Of a stretch of DNA of 64,000 nt, positions 45,241 through 57,690 are shown one piece after another (the first letter of the stretch is position 1; every line of letters starts with the position of its first letter). The notes under the pieces are model-generated. The model made no database searches. It was not told the origin of the DNA and saw nothing but the letters and a program-made list of their open reading frames with translations. Position numbers and translations under genes: made by a program. This stretch comes from Seriola aureovittata (lineage: Eukaryota > Chordata > Actinopteri > Carangiformes > Carangidae): NCBI RefSeq assembly GCF_021018895.1, contig NC_079387.1, positions 8,150,083 through 8,214,082 on the forward strand, in the 5' to 3' direction.

Positions 45241-47029
45241 GCTATTGCAATTAAAACATCTCCTCCAACCTTAATAGCTTGTGTCTTTCACTAAGAGTTA
45301 GTACAGCGGGGAGAAATGCACATGAGCAATAAAGCTAATGCAGGCTGCGCCTTTTAAAGCTGGCGTTATTATCATCACTGAGGACAATAGCATCAAGTGC
45401 AATCACAAATGAGTCATTGCTGTGATACTTAAAATAGCACTGTCAAAGTGAATTTGTTGGCGTTAGTCAATTCAGAATGTAGGCCATGTCAATATGACTC
45501 TGTGTTCTCCGCTTTTATCATTTTCACTGGCTCTGTCGGATAAATTGTGGCATTTTTTTTTTTTTAAAAAGCTGGATCAAATAAAAAAAACACCTTATAT
45601 AAAACAAGAGCAGTGTGATCTCCCTTGCACCTGGTGTCTGTCTGAAGTCATTCCACAGAGCTCGACTTCCTCTTCAAAGCATGTGGGTGTTTGGGAATGT
45701 GTAAAAGGCCAGGCTGCAGAGCACAGGCTCCACGTTTGACGCCTGAACGTGCGTGCTCTGGCATATTGTTAACCACCCATATGTAACATCAACCTTGATG
45801 TTCTATACAATGTTCTAAGTGAGAAGGTCATCAACGATTCGAGACACAACGCTGTGTGTGAATGCAAGAGTGCAAGGGGTTAATTAACAGCATGAGTGCT
45901 ATTTCCTTAGCAAAGTAGAGACGACATTAAGCTCACTTTTTTACACGTCTCCTATAAGGTGTGTTTATGTTCGAATAAATAGTGGAGGAAGCACATTTGC
46001 AGCTTGGATTATTCTTTTCAACCTAGACAGTGTGAAGGAGGTTTGACTTTTGGAACTTTCAAGCAAGAGCACAACTTTTGCCCAAGCTGAACCAGGAGGG
46101 CAAACTGTACGGAAATGAATGGAAACACAGTGATAGTGAACAGTGCAGATATGTTCAAGATAAAGTTTCCTTTTTACATTTCTCACAAGGCATATTTGCT
46201 GCTCCAAATGAGTCCTAAATTAATGTTATTTTCAGGAGCCGGAGTCGCAAGACAAGAGTGTGAAAGAGTCAATAAAAATGTGATTACTTGTCAAAGGATT
46301 TGTCACAAAGAAGTTTCATTTAGCTGTAAATGTGATATTTTGAGTAAACGAGCATTAGCAAGTGACATTCTCTGGTGTGTTGATAGTATTAGATTATTGT
46401 TTAAAGTGTCAATTGCGTTGTTTTTATCCTGTTATAGGCTATGTCACATTTATTTCTTTGCATTTGTTTGTTGCACGTCTGTGGAGTCGGCTTCAGCGAC
46501 TGTAGTTTTCTGGATGCAGTTGTTGGAGAGAGCTGCATCAGTGCTTATACTTTTTGTCCTCAAGCCTTCATGTATTAACACAGGATGTTCCTTGTTTGGG
46601 TTAAACAGTGTAACAGTAGATGTCTTGGTCTATCCCCATCAATTCTTACCCTCATATATTCCCAATTGCCATGCGATGTCTCCAATTGTATGATTCAAAG
46701 ATCTGGCAGTGGTTTGTGGCACTTTGAGCACACAGGCATCAAACGCTGTGAATAGACCGGCTTATTTGTGATCTGGACGCCGTTTGTGCTGCGTTCACAT
46801 GTGGCCATAAGCGAAGTAGCTCTGACAGAGCGATGGCTCACAAACCGTCCTGCCACCAGTGCAGATGACAGTGAGCTGAGGGAGGCAGCCCCAAAGACAA
46901 ATTCAAATGATAATGTGGTTAATGAGCGGATGGGAAGATTCCCCAAAATGAGGGTTTCACAGGGCTGGATGCAGGCTATTGGAACAACACAGCAAGAATG
47001 TTGAAGTGAATGAAGTTATGCCTCCAAAA

Positions 47030-47030
<1 letters not shown>
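45241..47030. other. Non-coding; longest open frame is probably chance
   Basis: Contains the window's longest plus frame (46115-46693, 192 codons, ATG start), AT-rich with no domain pattern (see rejected list). The 45270-45480 and 45830-45960 parts look like conserved non-coding DNA in texture only. Confidence 0.4.

Positions 47031-47112
<82 letters not shown>
47031..47112. repeat. (TG)41 microsatellite
   Basis: Uninterrupted TG for 82 bases, the longest pure dinucleotide tract in the window. Confidence 0.95.
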
Positions 47113-47114
<2 letters not shown>

Positions 47115-49708
47115 CTTCCTGCATCCTGAACTGAGTCTTACCTTCCATCCTTGTTTGTGTTTGCTTTAGCGTGCCCACAGTGCCAAATCAGGGGCCAAAA
47201 AAGTCATTTTTATTTCACCATCTCCTGCAGATGTAACAACTGTAGATGTACTACTTTTAACAACACGGGCACCATGGCAACAGCAAACTAATGATGCACT
47301 GTTGCTCCATCCCCTGATTCACATTGTTTGGGTTGTCATTGCGAGGTCCTTTCAGTCTGGGAAAGGAATGATGAGGCACTCATCAGTAACTCAGGAAACA
47401 CAAGCACATCCTATCTTGGCCTTTTTTTTTTTAAAAAACATTTTTCAAAAGATAAGCTGTAACAGTCCAGAGCACAAGTGTAATATGGTGTTTCTCTGTC
47501 TTCCACAGTCTTGTTAGTTTTTTTGTCGGTCAGTAAAGACACTCTCTGTCAGAAAGTCCCTCCCCATCATAAAAGGCCCTTAAGCAACTCTCTGAGACGT
47601 GGGCCACTCCAGTGTCAGAGGTGGACTGGCCATCTGGAGCTGTAGTCCACCTGTCCACCAAGGGTCCCGTCCAACATCACCTCGAAATGTCCCATGACGT
47701 TTGGAAGTGCTGATGTAAACTGGAACCTGCTTCAGGTGTGTCAGTGAGGAGGGGGTCACATCTAATGAGTCCACCCCCCCCTGCCATCTTTACTTTCATT
47801 CATTCCAACGCCCACACCGAGCTGACAGCGAGTGGCTGAATTTGGAGCACAAGCTGCAGACGAGTTGACCTAACGTCGGAGCACAGAGAACCAGCAGGTT
47901 AAAAATGTAAAAATGAGGCTGAGAAATGAAATCACAGCTGTCCCTTTTGGGCAAATGTGATCAGATGTCATAAATTAAATTATGCGGTTGCAGTGAAGCT
48001 GACAGATCAATGTAAATGTTGCACGTCAACATGTGGCAGCATAATGTTTTCTCATAGGGTAACTGGCATTCTCCTGTGTTGTCCTGCCTTCAGGTATCAG
48101 GCCTGTGAGTTGAATGCACATGAACGATGTAAGCTGTGATCTTCAGTTTGTTTACATATTAACCTATGCAGCCCAGCTTTGGGCCTTATATAATCATGTA
48201 ATGCTAATATGTTCCATATGTGTTTAGATGGAGGTCTTGCATACAGATATTGCTGTATGAGCGACAACAAGAGGCATATTTGCATGTACGGTCGGTAGCA
48301 GCTAAATAATTTAAATTGATATCTATGATTTGAAGCTATGCAGCAAACACACGCATTTCTTCATAGAAAACATGAATGTATATAATTCATATACCATTCA
48401 ATTTGCATACATTGCATACATACTTTCTTGAAAAACCCATTTTTTATTTTACTTGCTCATTTTTCTGGTGAACGGTGAGCTGAATGTATCCCTTTGCATC
48501 TAGTAAATGTGAACGTGAGGGTCGTTACTGCTGGCGAGACTTACTGTGCATGCTAAAGCCAGCTCATATATGCACATTTACAAACAAGTCAGTGCAGATT
48601 CCAACAGAAAAGAATCTCACATTTTTATGAAAATTGTGTCGATCGCCACATCTGCAAAAAAATTGAAAGGAGGCATTGAGTTGAAGCATCTGACCAGGTG
48701 TTTTGAAATGCGTACGAGTGAACGATGATCACAAGAAACCCTAAAGAAAGGGTCAGACCATGAGCCAGAGTTCACACTCACTGCATATACACCTGCTATT
48801 CCATTTAGATGGGTGCTATGACTTTTCCCACTGATGTTGTATTGTCTTATTTAGTCATTTTTAACAGTTAAAGTTACATTAACAGTGACTGTAAAACTGT
48901 ACAAGAGCTAATTATGATTTGAAATGTACGGTTTATGAGTTGGTATGGGTTACATAATACAGTGAAGTATGTGGAGGCCCATCCAGTCATACAGTATTTA
49001 TAAGTCACGTGTGCAGACTGCATTCATATTTGAAAATGCACAGCACTGCACCGATAAACAGTGAGCATGCTCATTATAGGGACATGTGCAGTTTATGAGG
49101 AATACTTCTAATGTTTTAAAGCCCAGATCTTTACCTCCCACTGCACCTGTCAGTGGTTTTCATATGATTCTAAAATCAACCAGAAATACAGCCAATGAGC
49201 ATCAGTGTGCAGCAATCACACACATTTCCTTCAGGAAATGCTTCTCTACACAAACCAGCAACTGCAATTGTATCCAACCTGTGCCTGGCTGCCAGTCCCT
49301 GTTGACTGATCCCTCTCATTAAGTGTCTCGCTCAGACACACAGCGATGGATTGCAGCGGCTGCTGCCAGGGCTAATCAGACGCATGAAGGAGGAGGATAG
49401 CAAATTTTAATGCCAGCATCTAAAAATATTGGAAATGTTTCCTGTTGCTTAAAGTTTCAAATGCCAAAATGGCTGAATAATAATCTCTAACAGCAAATGT
49501 ACCTTCTCCTATACAGCGTCTCTTTCTTTGCCAGGTATTTAGAATATAAAAAAGACATTTCTAGTCACTGCTTATGGACAAAAATGACTTTGCTTCACAG
49601 TCACTGTAAAAAGCATTTAATGTTATATAACATTTGTATACCACACATTATTAAAGCAACCTTGGATATGTGTGAAATAACTTCATATCATGTCTCTATT
49701 TTTTAAAT
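47113..49708. other. Non-coding stretch, nothing recognised
   Basis: About 2.6 kb of unique sequence. No supported exon. Confidence 0.45.
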
Positions 49709-49770
49709 CAGCAATTCACAACCTACAGGCCGGGACCCTCTATAGGATCCCAACATATTATAGTGTATAT
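49709..49770 (+). repeat. hAT-MITE-like terminus
   Basis: CAGCAATTCACAACCTACAGG and GCCGGGACCCTCTATAGGAT resemble the CAGTGGTTCTCAACCTGGGG / GTCGGGACCCCC start of vertebrate hAT-type non-autonomous repeats. Diverged; only the end is visible. Confidence 0.35.
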
Positions 49771-51500
49771 AATTAAAGTGTATCTAAAACATAGACATTA
49801 TTTTTTCTAACTTTTACTTCCTTTGGGAAATACTGGATAAATTTACCTACTCGTGTCAAAAAAACAAACACAAAAAAAAAGCATGACGGTTTTGTGAGTA
49901 CACAGGGAATAAAAGACATTTCTTTCCTTGCAAATATGCATAACTTTGCTGTGAGAACTGTCTGTGGCGCCTGCTCGTGGCAGCTCATGCATGTAAGCCC
50001 TGAGTTTACCGTGCATCAGCCTTTAGAGAGCAATCATAATTCTTACATTCCCCAAATCATAATACATCCATCAATCCATCATTCTAACTGAATCCATTCC
50101 TGGTAGCAATCTGACCCCAATCTGATGCCAGATCTGCAGAGGATTGCAGTTTCCCTTCTCCATTCCACTGGCCTCTGTGGTGCCAGGCGGGATCAATCAA
50201 GCCCTGCTGAGGCATTTGGGAGGAAGTAAAGTTGTATTTGACCCTGTAGGTTTGCTGCCAGACAATGATAGTAAGCAGAGCGGACAGGTTCAGCCTGCCC
50301 TCACTCTCCAGACGACCAACCTGGACTAGACTGGACAGCCAGGGGAAGGGAGATGAGCAGTGGGATGATAACCGTATGTGAGTGTGTGTGTGTAGATATG
50401 TATGTGAGTGCACTCTATGGTGAGAGTATGCACTTGTATTTGCATGTGTGCATGTGTTTTGCTGGCAAAGTGGCTGCTGTGTGTGTGAGTGGGGTTATGA
50501 ACTCGGTTGAGTGACGGGTTGCCGGCTGTGGCTCGGAGAGATGGTGTGTCTTTCTGTGTGTGAGTGTGTGGCTGGTGGAGTGGTTGTGAATACTTGTCAG
50601 TGTGCTGCAGTATCTATGTATTTTTAAGTTTGTGAAGTCAGGCCACCAGTGAAGTGTTCACTTATGAATTCAATATCCAAGACTTCAAAGGGGAAAGTGT
50701 CATTTTAAGGTTAGATTTAGACTTTAAAAAAACCAAAACACTTCAGTTGTGTCTTGCTTTTTGTTTTTAACGTCCTCTGATTGATGCATGTGACTGAGCT
50801 GCTCGTATAGATACAGATAGATTATGAAACCAGACTGCACTTTTGTGAGGTGAAAAAAAAAAGCTATTAACACAGGTTAGAAAAGAGCCACGAGGATAAA
50901 AGAGAAAAGACCTTCAGAGGAGGCCAACATCTGATGACATGATGTCTGTGCCTTAATGGGAGCGACTTTTTACCTTGATTTTTTTTTTTTTTCTAGTTGT
51001 GACAAATCGACTCGTCTGTTGTCCTGAATTCATTGAAAAAATGTTAATGAAGATAAAATAAAATGATGGGAAAAGGTGAAACTTTGACCCGTGTGTTGTA
51101 TAGCTACTTGTATGTGTTAAGAGAATAGCAAACAGAAATATGAAAAGAAAGTATGAAAACTAAATTGGATGAATAAATACATTTTTGTGTTGAACCATTA
51201 AAATGGTCCACCCACATGGAAATACAGGGCACACAATGATACAGAATATAAATAAAAGACTACTGGCAGTTGACATTTATGTTCCCGAGAAAAAGCAAAC
51301 ATTGCTGCATATCACATGCTGTACATGATTTATGTATTTGTTCCGGAAAGGATTTCGTAGTATTTGACTTTTTCCATTTCTATAGCTTTCTACTTCTTAC
51401 TAGTTACTTTTGGACCCATTCCAATACCCGGAAAATAAAGCATTACAAATTTTACTTATAAAATGTATGTTAAATCATTTGTATTGTTAAAGATTAAACT
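49771..51500. other. Non-coding, nothing recognised
   Basis: Unique sequence with GTGTG-rich remnants at 50385-50580 and a T14 run at 50979-50992. Confidence 0.45.
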
Positions 51501-51530
51501 CGTAGTTCCCAACTTTTTGGCCTTATCGTG
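51501..51530 (+). repeat. hAT-like terminus remnant
   Basis: CGTAGTTCCCAACTTTTTGG resembles the AGTGGTTCCCAACCTTTTTGG terminus of fish hAT-type repeats. Very short match. Confidence 0.3.
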
Positions 51531-53088
51531 TCTCAGATAATGAGGCGTTGGGAGGACCTGGCCCCACTTCACCTTCCTTTATCACGCTGGTTTATTCTGG
51601 ACGTCTTCATACACATAATGAGTTTGCTTCTTGTATACAGTAGGAGTTGAAATGCCACAATGTGCCGCCTTTGTTATAGCAGGGAAATAAAAGACTCTTC
51701 TCATGCAGGTGGAAACTGCCATCCTGAACAAACACAGCATTGATTTCCAGTCGTCGTTCCTGTACACAATCGCCATTCGTTGTAAGGAGGAAGAGCGGTG
51801 GGTGGAAAGGGTGGGTCTCCATGGAATTACATTATTGAAAAGCAGTAATTGGCTAGGTATTACAGAATTTGTCCCATTCATTTCCTGTGAGTCAACGGTG
51901 TGATACAATAAGTGAGATATGAGTTTAATCTCTGGCATTATTGTGGTGGAACAGATGGAATTAATTACAGAAGGTTCATGGTCCTGTGATGTCACAGTCA
52001 GTGTTAATATCAACTAAAGTAGATTTGACCCCCTCCACTCCCCCTAACAACTGGATGTTGGAGTGGATGATGCCATCATGTAGCTGCTCCTGGATCCTGG
52101 ACTGCCGAACTGAACAGCGCTGTGAGCCCAGTGTTGAGCAGTCCCGCAGCAACACAGGGGACTGTCTCGTCACACTTTGGATTTCAGGCAGGACACGTAG
52201 ATGTGCCACCTACAGAAGCTCTCCGCTGGCTCTGCAGCTGTTGGATGCATTAGTGGGGAGGGTGTGTCAGATTACGAGAGGGTGATGGACAGTTCAATCA
52301 GGAGGGACTAATCAGAGGAACAAGGGAGTATGAGAATTTAAGTAAAGTGAAATTTATTGTGAGCAGAAGGAACAGACTTTGGCACTTAGACCCCGGCAGA
52401 AAGTGGATCACCATGGAAACGATCCATAGGTGTAATGTCCTTCAAATTAGAGGAACCTTCCCCCAGAGCCGAGACACTGGTGGTGGTGATGAGGAATGGA
52501 GCTCGAGGCTGGGACATCTTCATGAGGGGAAACTTGTGATCGGATGGTTTGATTGGAGCTGGTCTGGCGTCCATGGTGGAGGTGGAGAAGTGGTGGGTGG
52601 AGGTGGGTTGCAGATTCTTCACGGTGTTGAAATGACAGCACACAGAGAGAGCAAGTTTGACAGCTTACAGGTGATTGGCTGAAGGCCGCCGTGAAAGGTT
52701 GTGATTGGGTGAAGACAGAGATTCTCACACTGATGATGATGCTGAAATACACTCAATGTGTCTTTAAATGCAACGTAATCTCACATATCTGCACTCTGAT
52801 TTTTTAATCCCTAAAATCCCCCAAAAATTGTCCTCTTCCTCTCTTGCTACAGCTTTGACATTAGCTGTTAAAGTTTATAGGCAAGGGTCCTATAAAACCA
52901 GCCGCACCTGAGCCCTCACCCAGCTCAGCCAGGGGCCCCTCTGTAGTGAAGTTTATAGGACAGAGGCTGTAAAGCCCTGCCATCCAAAATGAGATACCCA
53001 CCACTTTAAAAATATTGACACCTACTCCTTAGAAAATGATTGCTGACATGAAAGCTCAGGATGTAGTGCCATTGAGGGTATCCAATTG

Positions 53089-53091
<3 letters not shown>
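51531..53091. other. Non-coding; less AT-rich, several open frames
   Basis: Overlapping frames on both strands (up to 143 codons, minus, 51582-52013; 111 codons, plus, 52347-52682). The minus 51976-52209 peptide includes SRIQEQLHDGIIHSNIQLL, which looks protein-like, but I recognise no family and see no convincing splice context. GGTGG-rich DNA at 52557-52612 could form two-tetrad G-quadruplexes. Confidence 0.35.

Positions 53092-53121
<30 letters not shown>
53092..53121. repeat. (GT)15 microsatellite
   Basis: Uninterrupted GT for 30 bases. Confidence 0.95.
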
Positions 53122-53123
<2 letters not shown>

Positions 53124-53149
53124 GCAGATTACAAGCCCTGACTGCGGCC

Positions 53150-53660
53150 AACATCACAGTGCAAATTAGCATTAATAACACTATTTGATTCCAAATAAGA
53201 GGAGCAAACAAATGTGTACAAGCACACCTGGCTTCACAAATTCACTCAACAGATGGGTACACTGCAGGCCAGTTATTGTGGAGGGAAAAATGCTAATGAG
53301 CATTCACTGTAGGGCACAATCACAGAAAAACAAGGGGAATGGGCTCAAATTTCTGGCCAGCGTGTTGTCCAAGGTGATGGCGATGGCCAGAAATGGGGAA
53401 GCAGTAAGCGAAACACATCCATATTTGAGTCTTGATGTTTGCTTGTCGGCCAGCTCCTGGCTGGACCGCCGCTCTGCTCTGCCATGAATAAATCTCCTGG
53501 CTAACATGTGCAAATATGGAAAATTTTCACTTTATAGCCTGTTCCTTTTGAGGGCCAATTAAAGGACTAAATGCCATAACATGATCTTAATCCCAAACTT
53601 GCAGTCTGGTGAAAAATTTCCCAGCCAATTCACTGCAACTCATTTTTTGATAGGGTAAAG
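53150..53660. other. Candidate conserved non-coding element
   Basis: Complex, repeat-free sequence with homeodomain-type and octamer-like motifs (AAATTAGCATTAATAACACT, TGCTAATGAGCATTC, GGGCCAATTAAAGG, GCAAATATGG). The texture resembles deeply conserved vertebrate enhancers. A 100-codon plus frame overlaps the first half but is not recognised. This is inference from texture; no alignment was possible. Confidence 0.25.
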
Positions 53661-55465
53661 CAAGGACAGGGCGTACCGTGCCAGAATAAAAATAAAAAAA
53701 ATGGAGCGGGGAAAAGTTGAGACCCTTGCAATTTCACGCAAATAAGGAAACGGCAATTTGCAAAATGTCATTCAGCATTTAGAATTTTTGGGGGAGTGGT
53801 GAGGTTGCAGTGAACTGATTCAACAGGAGAGTGAAATAGTCTCGATAGCAGGCAGGACAGAGGAGGTTTTAAGGTAGTTTTTTCTCAGGCCCGAGCCCCT
53901 GGACGCACACATGTCCCTTAGAGCCAAATGAGAAATATGCACTCAGCATGTTGCCTGCACTTGCTTCGGGAAAAAAGGGCCTATCAAATGGCATATGTAA
54001 CAGCTTCCATTCACTGTGACATTTTTTAGTCACGGTTTTTTTCTCCCTCCCTGTGGTCACCTCTGTATTTGAGCCCTTTTTTGTGTTGCATTAATGGAAT
54101 GGGACTGACATACACACATTTTACTTCTCTAAAAGTGTTGGGTTTTTTTAGTTTTTTTTTTTTTTAGGGCGACTGACCTTTTAAATGCGTGAAAATCCTT
54201 GCCAGATGGAAATTAAAGCGTGTGTGTGAGTGTGCATGTGCAGGATGTGTGAAAAGCCTAAATTTATCTTACAGCCACTGTTACGCTTCCACCATTGAGC
54301 TCAGATTTAGGCTTTTAGGTGTACGCTGTTTAATGGATCACACATCATAACAATCATGTATAATACATCATATTCTCTGGATTCTCTGGGCAGAAAAGGA
54401 GATGGGTTGTGAGTTGGGGGCTTATTTTATTTAATTATTTGTTTAGGTTTTTGGCAGGGGAGGTTACTTTTTCTCACCTCATATTTAGATTTTATTTCAT
54501 TTATCACTTGTGAGATTTGTTGTAGACAGCTACACAACACATTGCCATTTTGCACTTGTTTGTTATCATGCGGAATCATTTCCATACAGTCCGTAAGTTT
54601 TTATGAATATACTTTTTTTTTTTAATCAAGAAACATAACACAGTTGCTCTTCTTTTGCACTGATGAGTCAATGAGGAATGAATTAAATTTAACATGACCT
54701 TGCATTATCTACTCTACTGTAAATGAACCAGACTTTTATTTTACGCTCCCCGGATGCTCAAAATAACTCAAAATCAGGATTGGTTACATCACATACTCCC
54801 CGTACACTTGCTCTGATAGCTGAAATAAATTGAGAGTGATAAACACATTACATTAACCCTGAATTTATATGGCTCTGACATTGTGGAGAGATACCATTAT
54901 TAAAAAGTGCCACCTGAGAAATAATTTAAAGCACTGAATTAAAACAAATTATGGCACCTCTTAAGATTATATTAAATCATTAAAATGCATGGCGGAGATA
55001 ATAATGATACATCTGCAAAGTGCAACCCTTGTGAATATACTTCAGTGCATTTAGCAGTAATAACCCTGATGATCATGCCGCATCTTACGGGACCGGTACT
55101 ATGCAGAAAACACCACTGTCCATTCAGAAGGAGTGAGCAGCAAGTCATGACCTCAGGTGATTTGGGAAGATCAGCTCAGCGGAGCCACTTTCAGATTGGA
55201 TTGGCAGTGTTATGGCAGGGTGATAATGCTGCTGGATCAGACTCGCTCACTCTGTTTGAGGATGCTGGTGCTCTCTGTGTTAATTAGGCCTCTCTCTGCT
55301 GCTCTGTCTCTGACAGCAGCATTCACCAGCAAGGTCTGTAAATCTGAAAACAACTCTCTGTCTCATCCTGTCATGCCCACACATCACTCTCTCCCTCACT
55401 CTTTTGTTCTCGATTTGATTGCTTTTTTTTAATTGTTTTATTTATTAATGTGATTTCCAAGCAGT
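53661..55465. other. AT-rich non-coding, possible further conserved DNA
   Basis: Contains T-runs at 54152-54165 and about 54611. The 54820-55080 part (AAATTGAGAGTGATAAACAC, ATGGCACCTCTTAAG, TAAATCATTAAAATGCATGG) has a similar texture to the preceding candidate. No exon. Confidence 0.4.
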
Positions 55466-55530
55466 ACTTGTACCCCAGGGGGTATTTCAAAGTTACCAGG
55501 GGGTACATGGGAGAGTTGCAGAGTAGCTCA
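55466..55530 (+). repeat. Start of a fish dispersed repeat with doubled CCAGGGGGTA
   Basis: CCAGGGGGTA occurs at 55475-55484 and 55496-55505. GTACTTGTACCCCAGGGGG resembles a repeat terminus known from fish genomes that is often followed by TTAGCTAAAAGTAATGG arrays, as it is here. Confidence 0.4.
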
Positions 55531-55620
55531 GCTGAATTAAAAACATAGAAATAAACCCTTCATGCTGTGATTGAAAGTGCATGAAATCTTATTAGCAAGC
55601 TCACAGAGAAGTCTAAACAA

Positions 55621-55830
55621 TTAGCTAAAGGTAATGGCACCGGCTAAAATTGTTAGCTAAGAGTAATCAATAATCAGTTTATATAGTTAGCTAAAAGCAA
55701 TGGATACACAGTAAAGATTACTAATTAATGGATATAAACAGTTGGAACAGTTAGCTAAAAGTAAGGGATAAATAGTTGAAATAGCTAGCGTTCAATATAT
55801 TGGATAAATAAGTGAAAATCGTTGAAATGT
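55621..55830 (+). repeat. Degenerate ~32-bp minisatellite
   Basis: TTAGCTAA-like starts lie at 55621, 55653, 55687, 55718 (decayed), 55751 and about 55782, a spacing of 31-34 bases. The unit approximates TTAGCTAAAAGTAATGGATA followed by AACAGTTGAAA. Units are 60-90% alike by eye, so the array is old. Confidence 0.75.
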
Positions 55831-57190
55831 TCAGCTTCTACCAAACCAAGCGGTAACAGTACAAATGCAACTGACCAACCTGACCTTCCCGTTTGAAGGG
55901 GACACTTGGAACATGACAGGTGGTGATTATGAGGCGGTACCTGAGTTCATCTGACAAAGCTGTGGGGCAAAAAAGCTTGTGAATAACCCGCTATTTATGC
56001 TCCCTTACCGCTGACATTTTAGATTGTCGACCTATTTATGAAGAGACCATATAGAGATATATTGAGATTCCGCAGCCGTCCAGTGATCACTGCACACTTA
56101 TGACCATCTTTGTCTTTACACGCTCACTTGCAGGTGAAGTAATATTGATGACTTGGGAACATTTCCACCTTTTCTTTACATCTCCCCCTCCTATCGTGAT
56201 TCAAAGATTCAATTGAAGAAATCCACATGAGATCATAGCTTTTCACTTGGATTTACGCTTGTCAGTGTCTTTTACCAAAAGCATAAAGGCTCTTTTTAGG
56301 ATACTCAGAGGATTTAGCACCTTGGTTTTCATATGCTGCCATCTTGGCTCGGTCTTACCTTGAAAAAGAGATTGTCATCTTCTCTAAGGAACTGGTTGAA
56401 TAAATGGCTTAACTGACTTCTAACTCTGTCGCCTTCACACCCTTTCATTTTTCTGTCTCTATCTCTCCCTCCTGCACTTTCTCTCCGTCAGCAGAAATTG
56501 ATGCGGGTTTCAAATTGCAGAGCAATAACATTCTTATAGCACTTTGGTCAGACCCGCAGTTATTAGAAAAATCAGGAGAGCAGAATCCTTAAGCTTATAG
56601 AAGCTGCACACTCACTACAGACCTGCACTTTACACACAAACATCCTTAAATACATCCTCACAGATACTCATACTGTACATGTATGGGCTGCACTTGTGCT
56701 GGTGAATGCATTTACTCGAGAGAGACGCAAAACAAATTAGATGAATAATGAATCGTTAATAATAAAAATGCAGCTCTATTTGCAAGTAGACCCCGCCAGG
56801 ACCTCTGACTGGCTGCTTTTGAATTATAGATGTCTGAGTGACAGATGAATACTGGGAGGAAATTAATGTCTGTCACTATCCTTGTGTGTGTGTAACGACA
56901 CACACAGCCATGCATAAATATGATTTCAAACTCTTGCTGTAATCGCGAAAAAGTACTGCGTAGATATGGCTGCTCGGCTTTAAGCGAGACTACACACCAC
57001 TTCCACAAATGTACACACACACACAGGGGCATCCTCACATGCTAGTGTCAACAGAAGGTTTCAGTGACTCCTTGAACCACGCGAGGTATTCACTGTTGTG
57101 GTGGAGAATAATGATTGACTGGTTGCAGCCTGATCTGCGTCAGACAGAGTAGGAGACTCTGAACTGTGCTGCAGGCAATTACTTTGTTTT
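55831..57190. other. Non-coding, nothing recognised
   Basis: Unique sequence. No supported exon. Confidence 0.45.
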
Positions 57191-57278
57191 AGAGGAAAAA
57201 GAAGGAGGGAGGGAAAGAGAGAGGGAGAGAGAGGAAGAGAGGCATAGACAGAGTGCAGGGGGGAGAGGGGAGAGGGTT
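57191..57278. repeat. Purine-rich tract, G-rich at right end
   Basis: AGAGGAAAAAGAAGGAGGGA onward is nearly all A/G. The right end has G6, G4 and G3 runs separated by AGA, one run short of a canonical G-quadruplex. Minus frames across it are artificially Ser/Leu/Pro-rich. Confidence 0.8.
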
Positions 57279-57547
57279 TGCAAGGCTGGGGGAAGGGCTG
57301 CTGTGAGTTCACAGTGGCACCTGGTGGTGAAGCACAATACTGTGAATAGAATCATATTCACCAAAAACAATAGGCGATTTTTACTTTCTCTCTCCTGTGT
57401 ATCTGTCATACTGTAATCATCCTTTTTTTCTCCTTTTCTTTTCTTCCTCCTATTCTGTCGTTCATGCTCTGTGCGTGACACATATTTCTGTCTACACCCT
57501 GGAGGAGTTTACATCGATCATATTGATTTCTAACCGCTAAGCTTTAA
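57279..57547. other. Non-coding, nothing recognised
   Basis: Unique flank between the purine tract and a possible MITE end. Confidence 0.4.
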
Positions 57548-57690
57548 CCTTAAAGGTGCTACATGTAATGTTTGATAGATCAATATCTTACTCTCTCATT
57601 AATTACATCATACACTATATTTTTATTTATTTACTGCTGAGTCGTGGGCCTGTGTTTCCACACTGCTCATAAGCTCAGTCATGATAGAGC
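57548..57690 (+). repeat. Possible MITE fragment
   Basis: CCTTAAAGGTGCTACATGTAAT resembles the CTTAAAG-AGCT-TTTGTAAT terminus of the element at 25870 and other fish repeats; a GAGTCGTGGGCCTGTGTTTC block follows. The right terminus was not found. Confidence 0.3.

Noticed and set aside
46115..46693. 192-codon ATG-initiated frame, the longest in the window
   Set aside because: With ~6 frames over 64 kb and stop frequency near 3/64, about one frame this long is expected by chance. The peptide has no domain, signal or repeat pattern and shows no exon boundaries.
51582..52209. Adjacent minus-strand frames (143 and 78 codons) as a gene
   Set aside because: Neither peptide is recognised, the two lie in different frames, and the starts depend on non-ATG codons or weak context. 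Kept only as a note in the region entry.
52347..52682. 111-codon plus frame
   Set aside because: It crosses GGTGG-rich sequence that gives an artificial Gly/Val/Trp-rich peptide, with no splice sites or known domain.
55621..55830. 32-bp periodic array considered as CRISPR
   Set aside because: The whole unit repeats, with no unique spacers, and units decay along their full length, as in a minisatellite.
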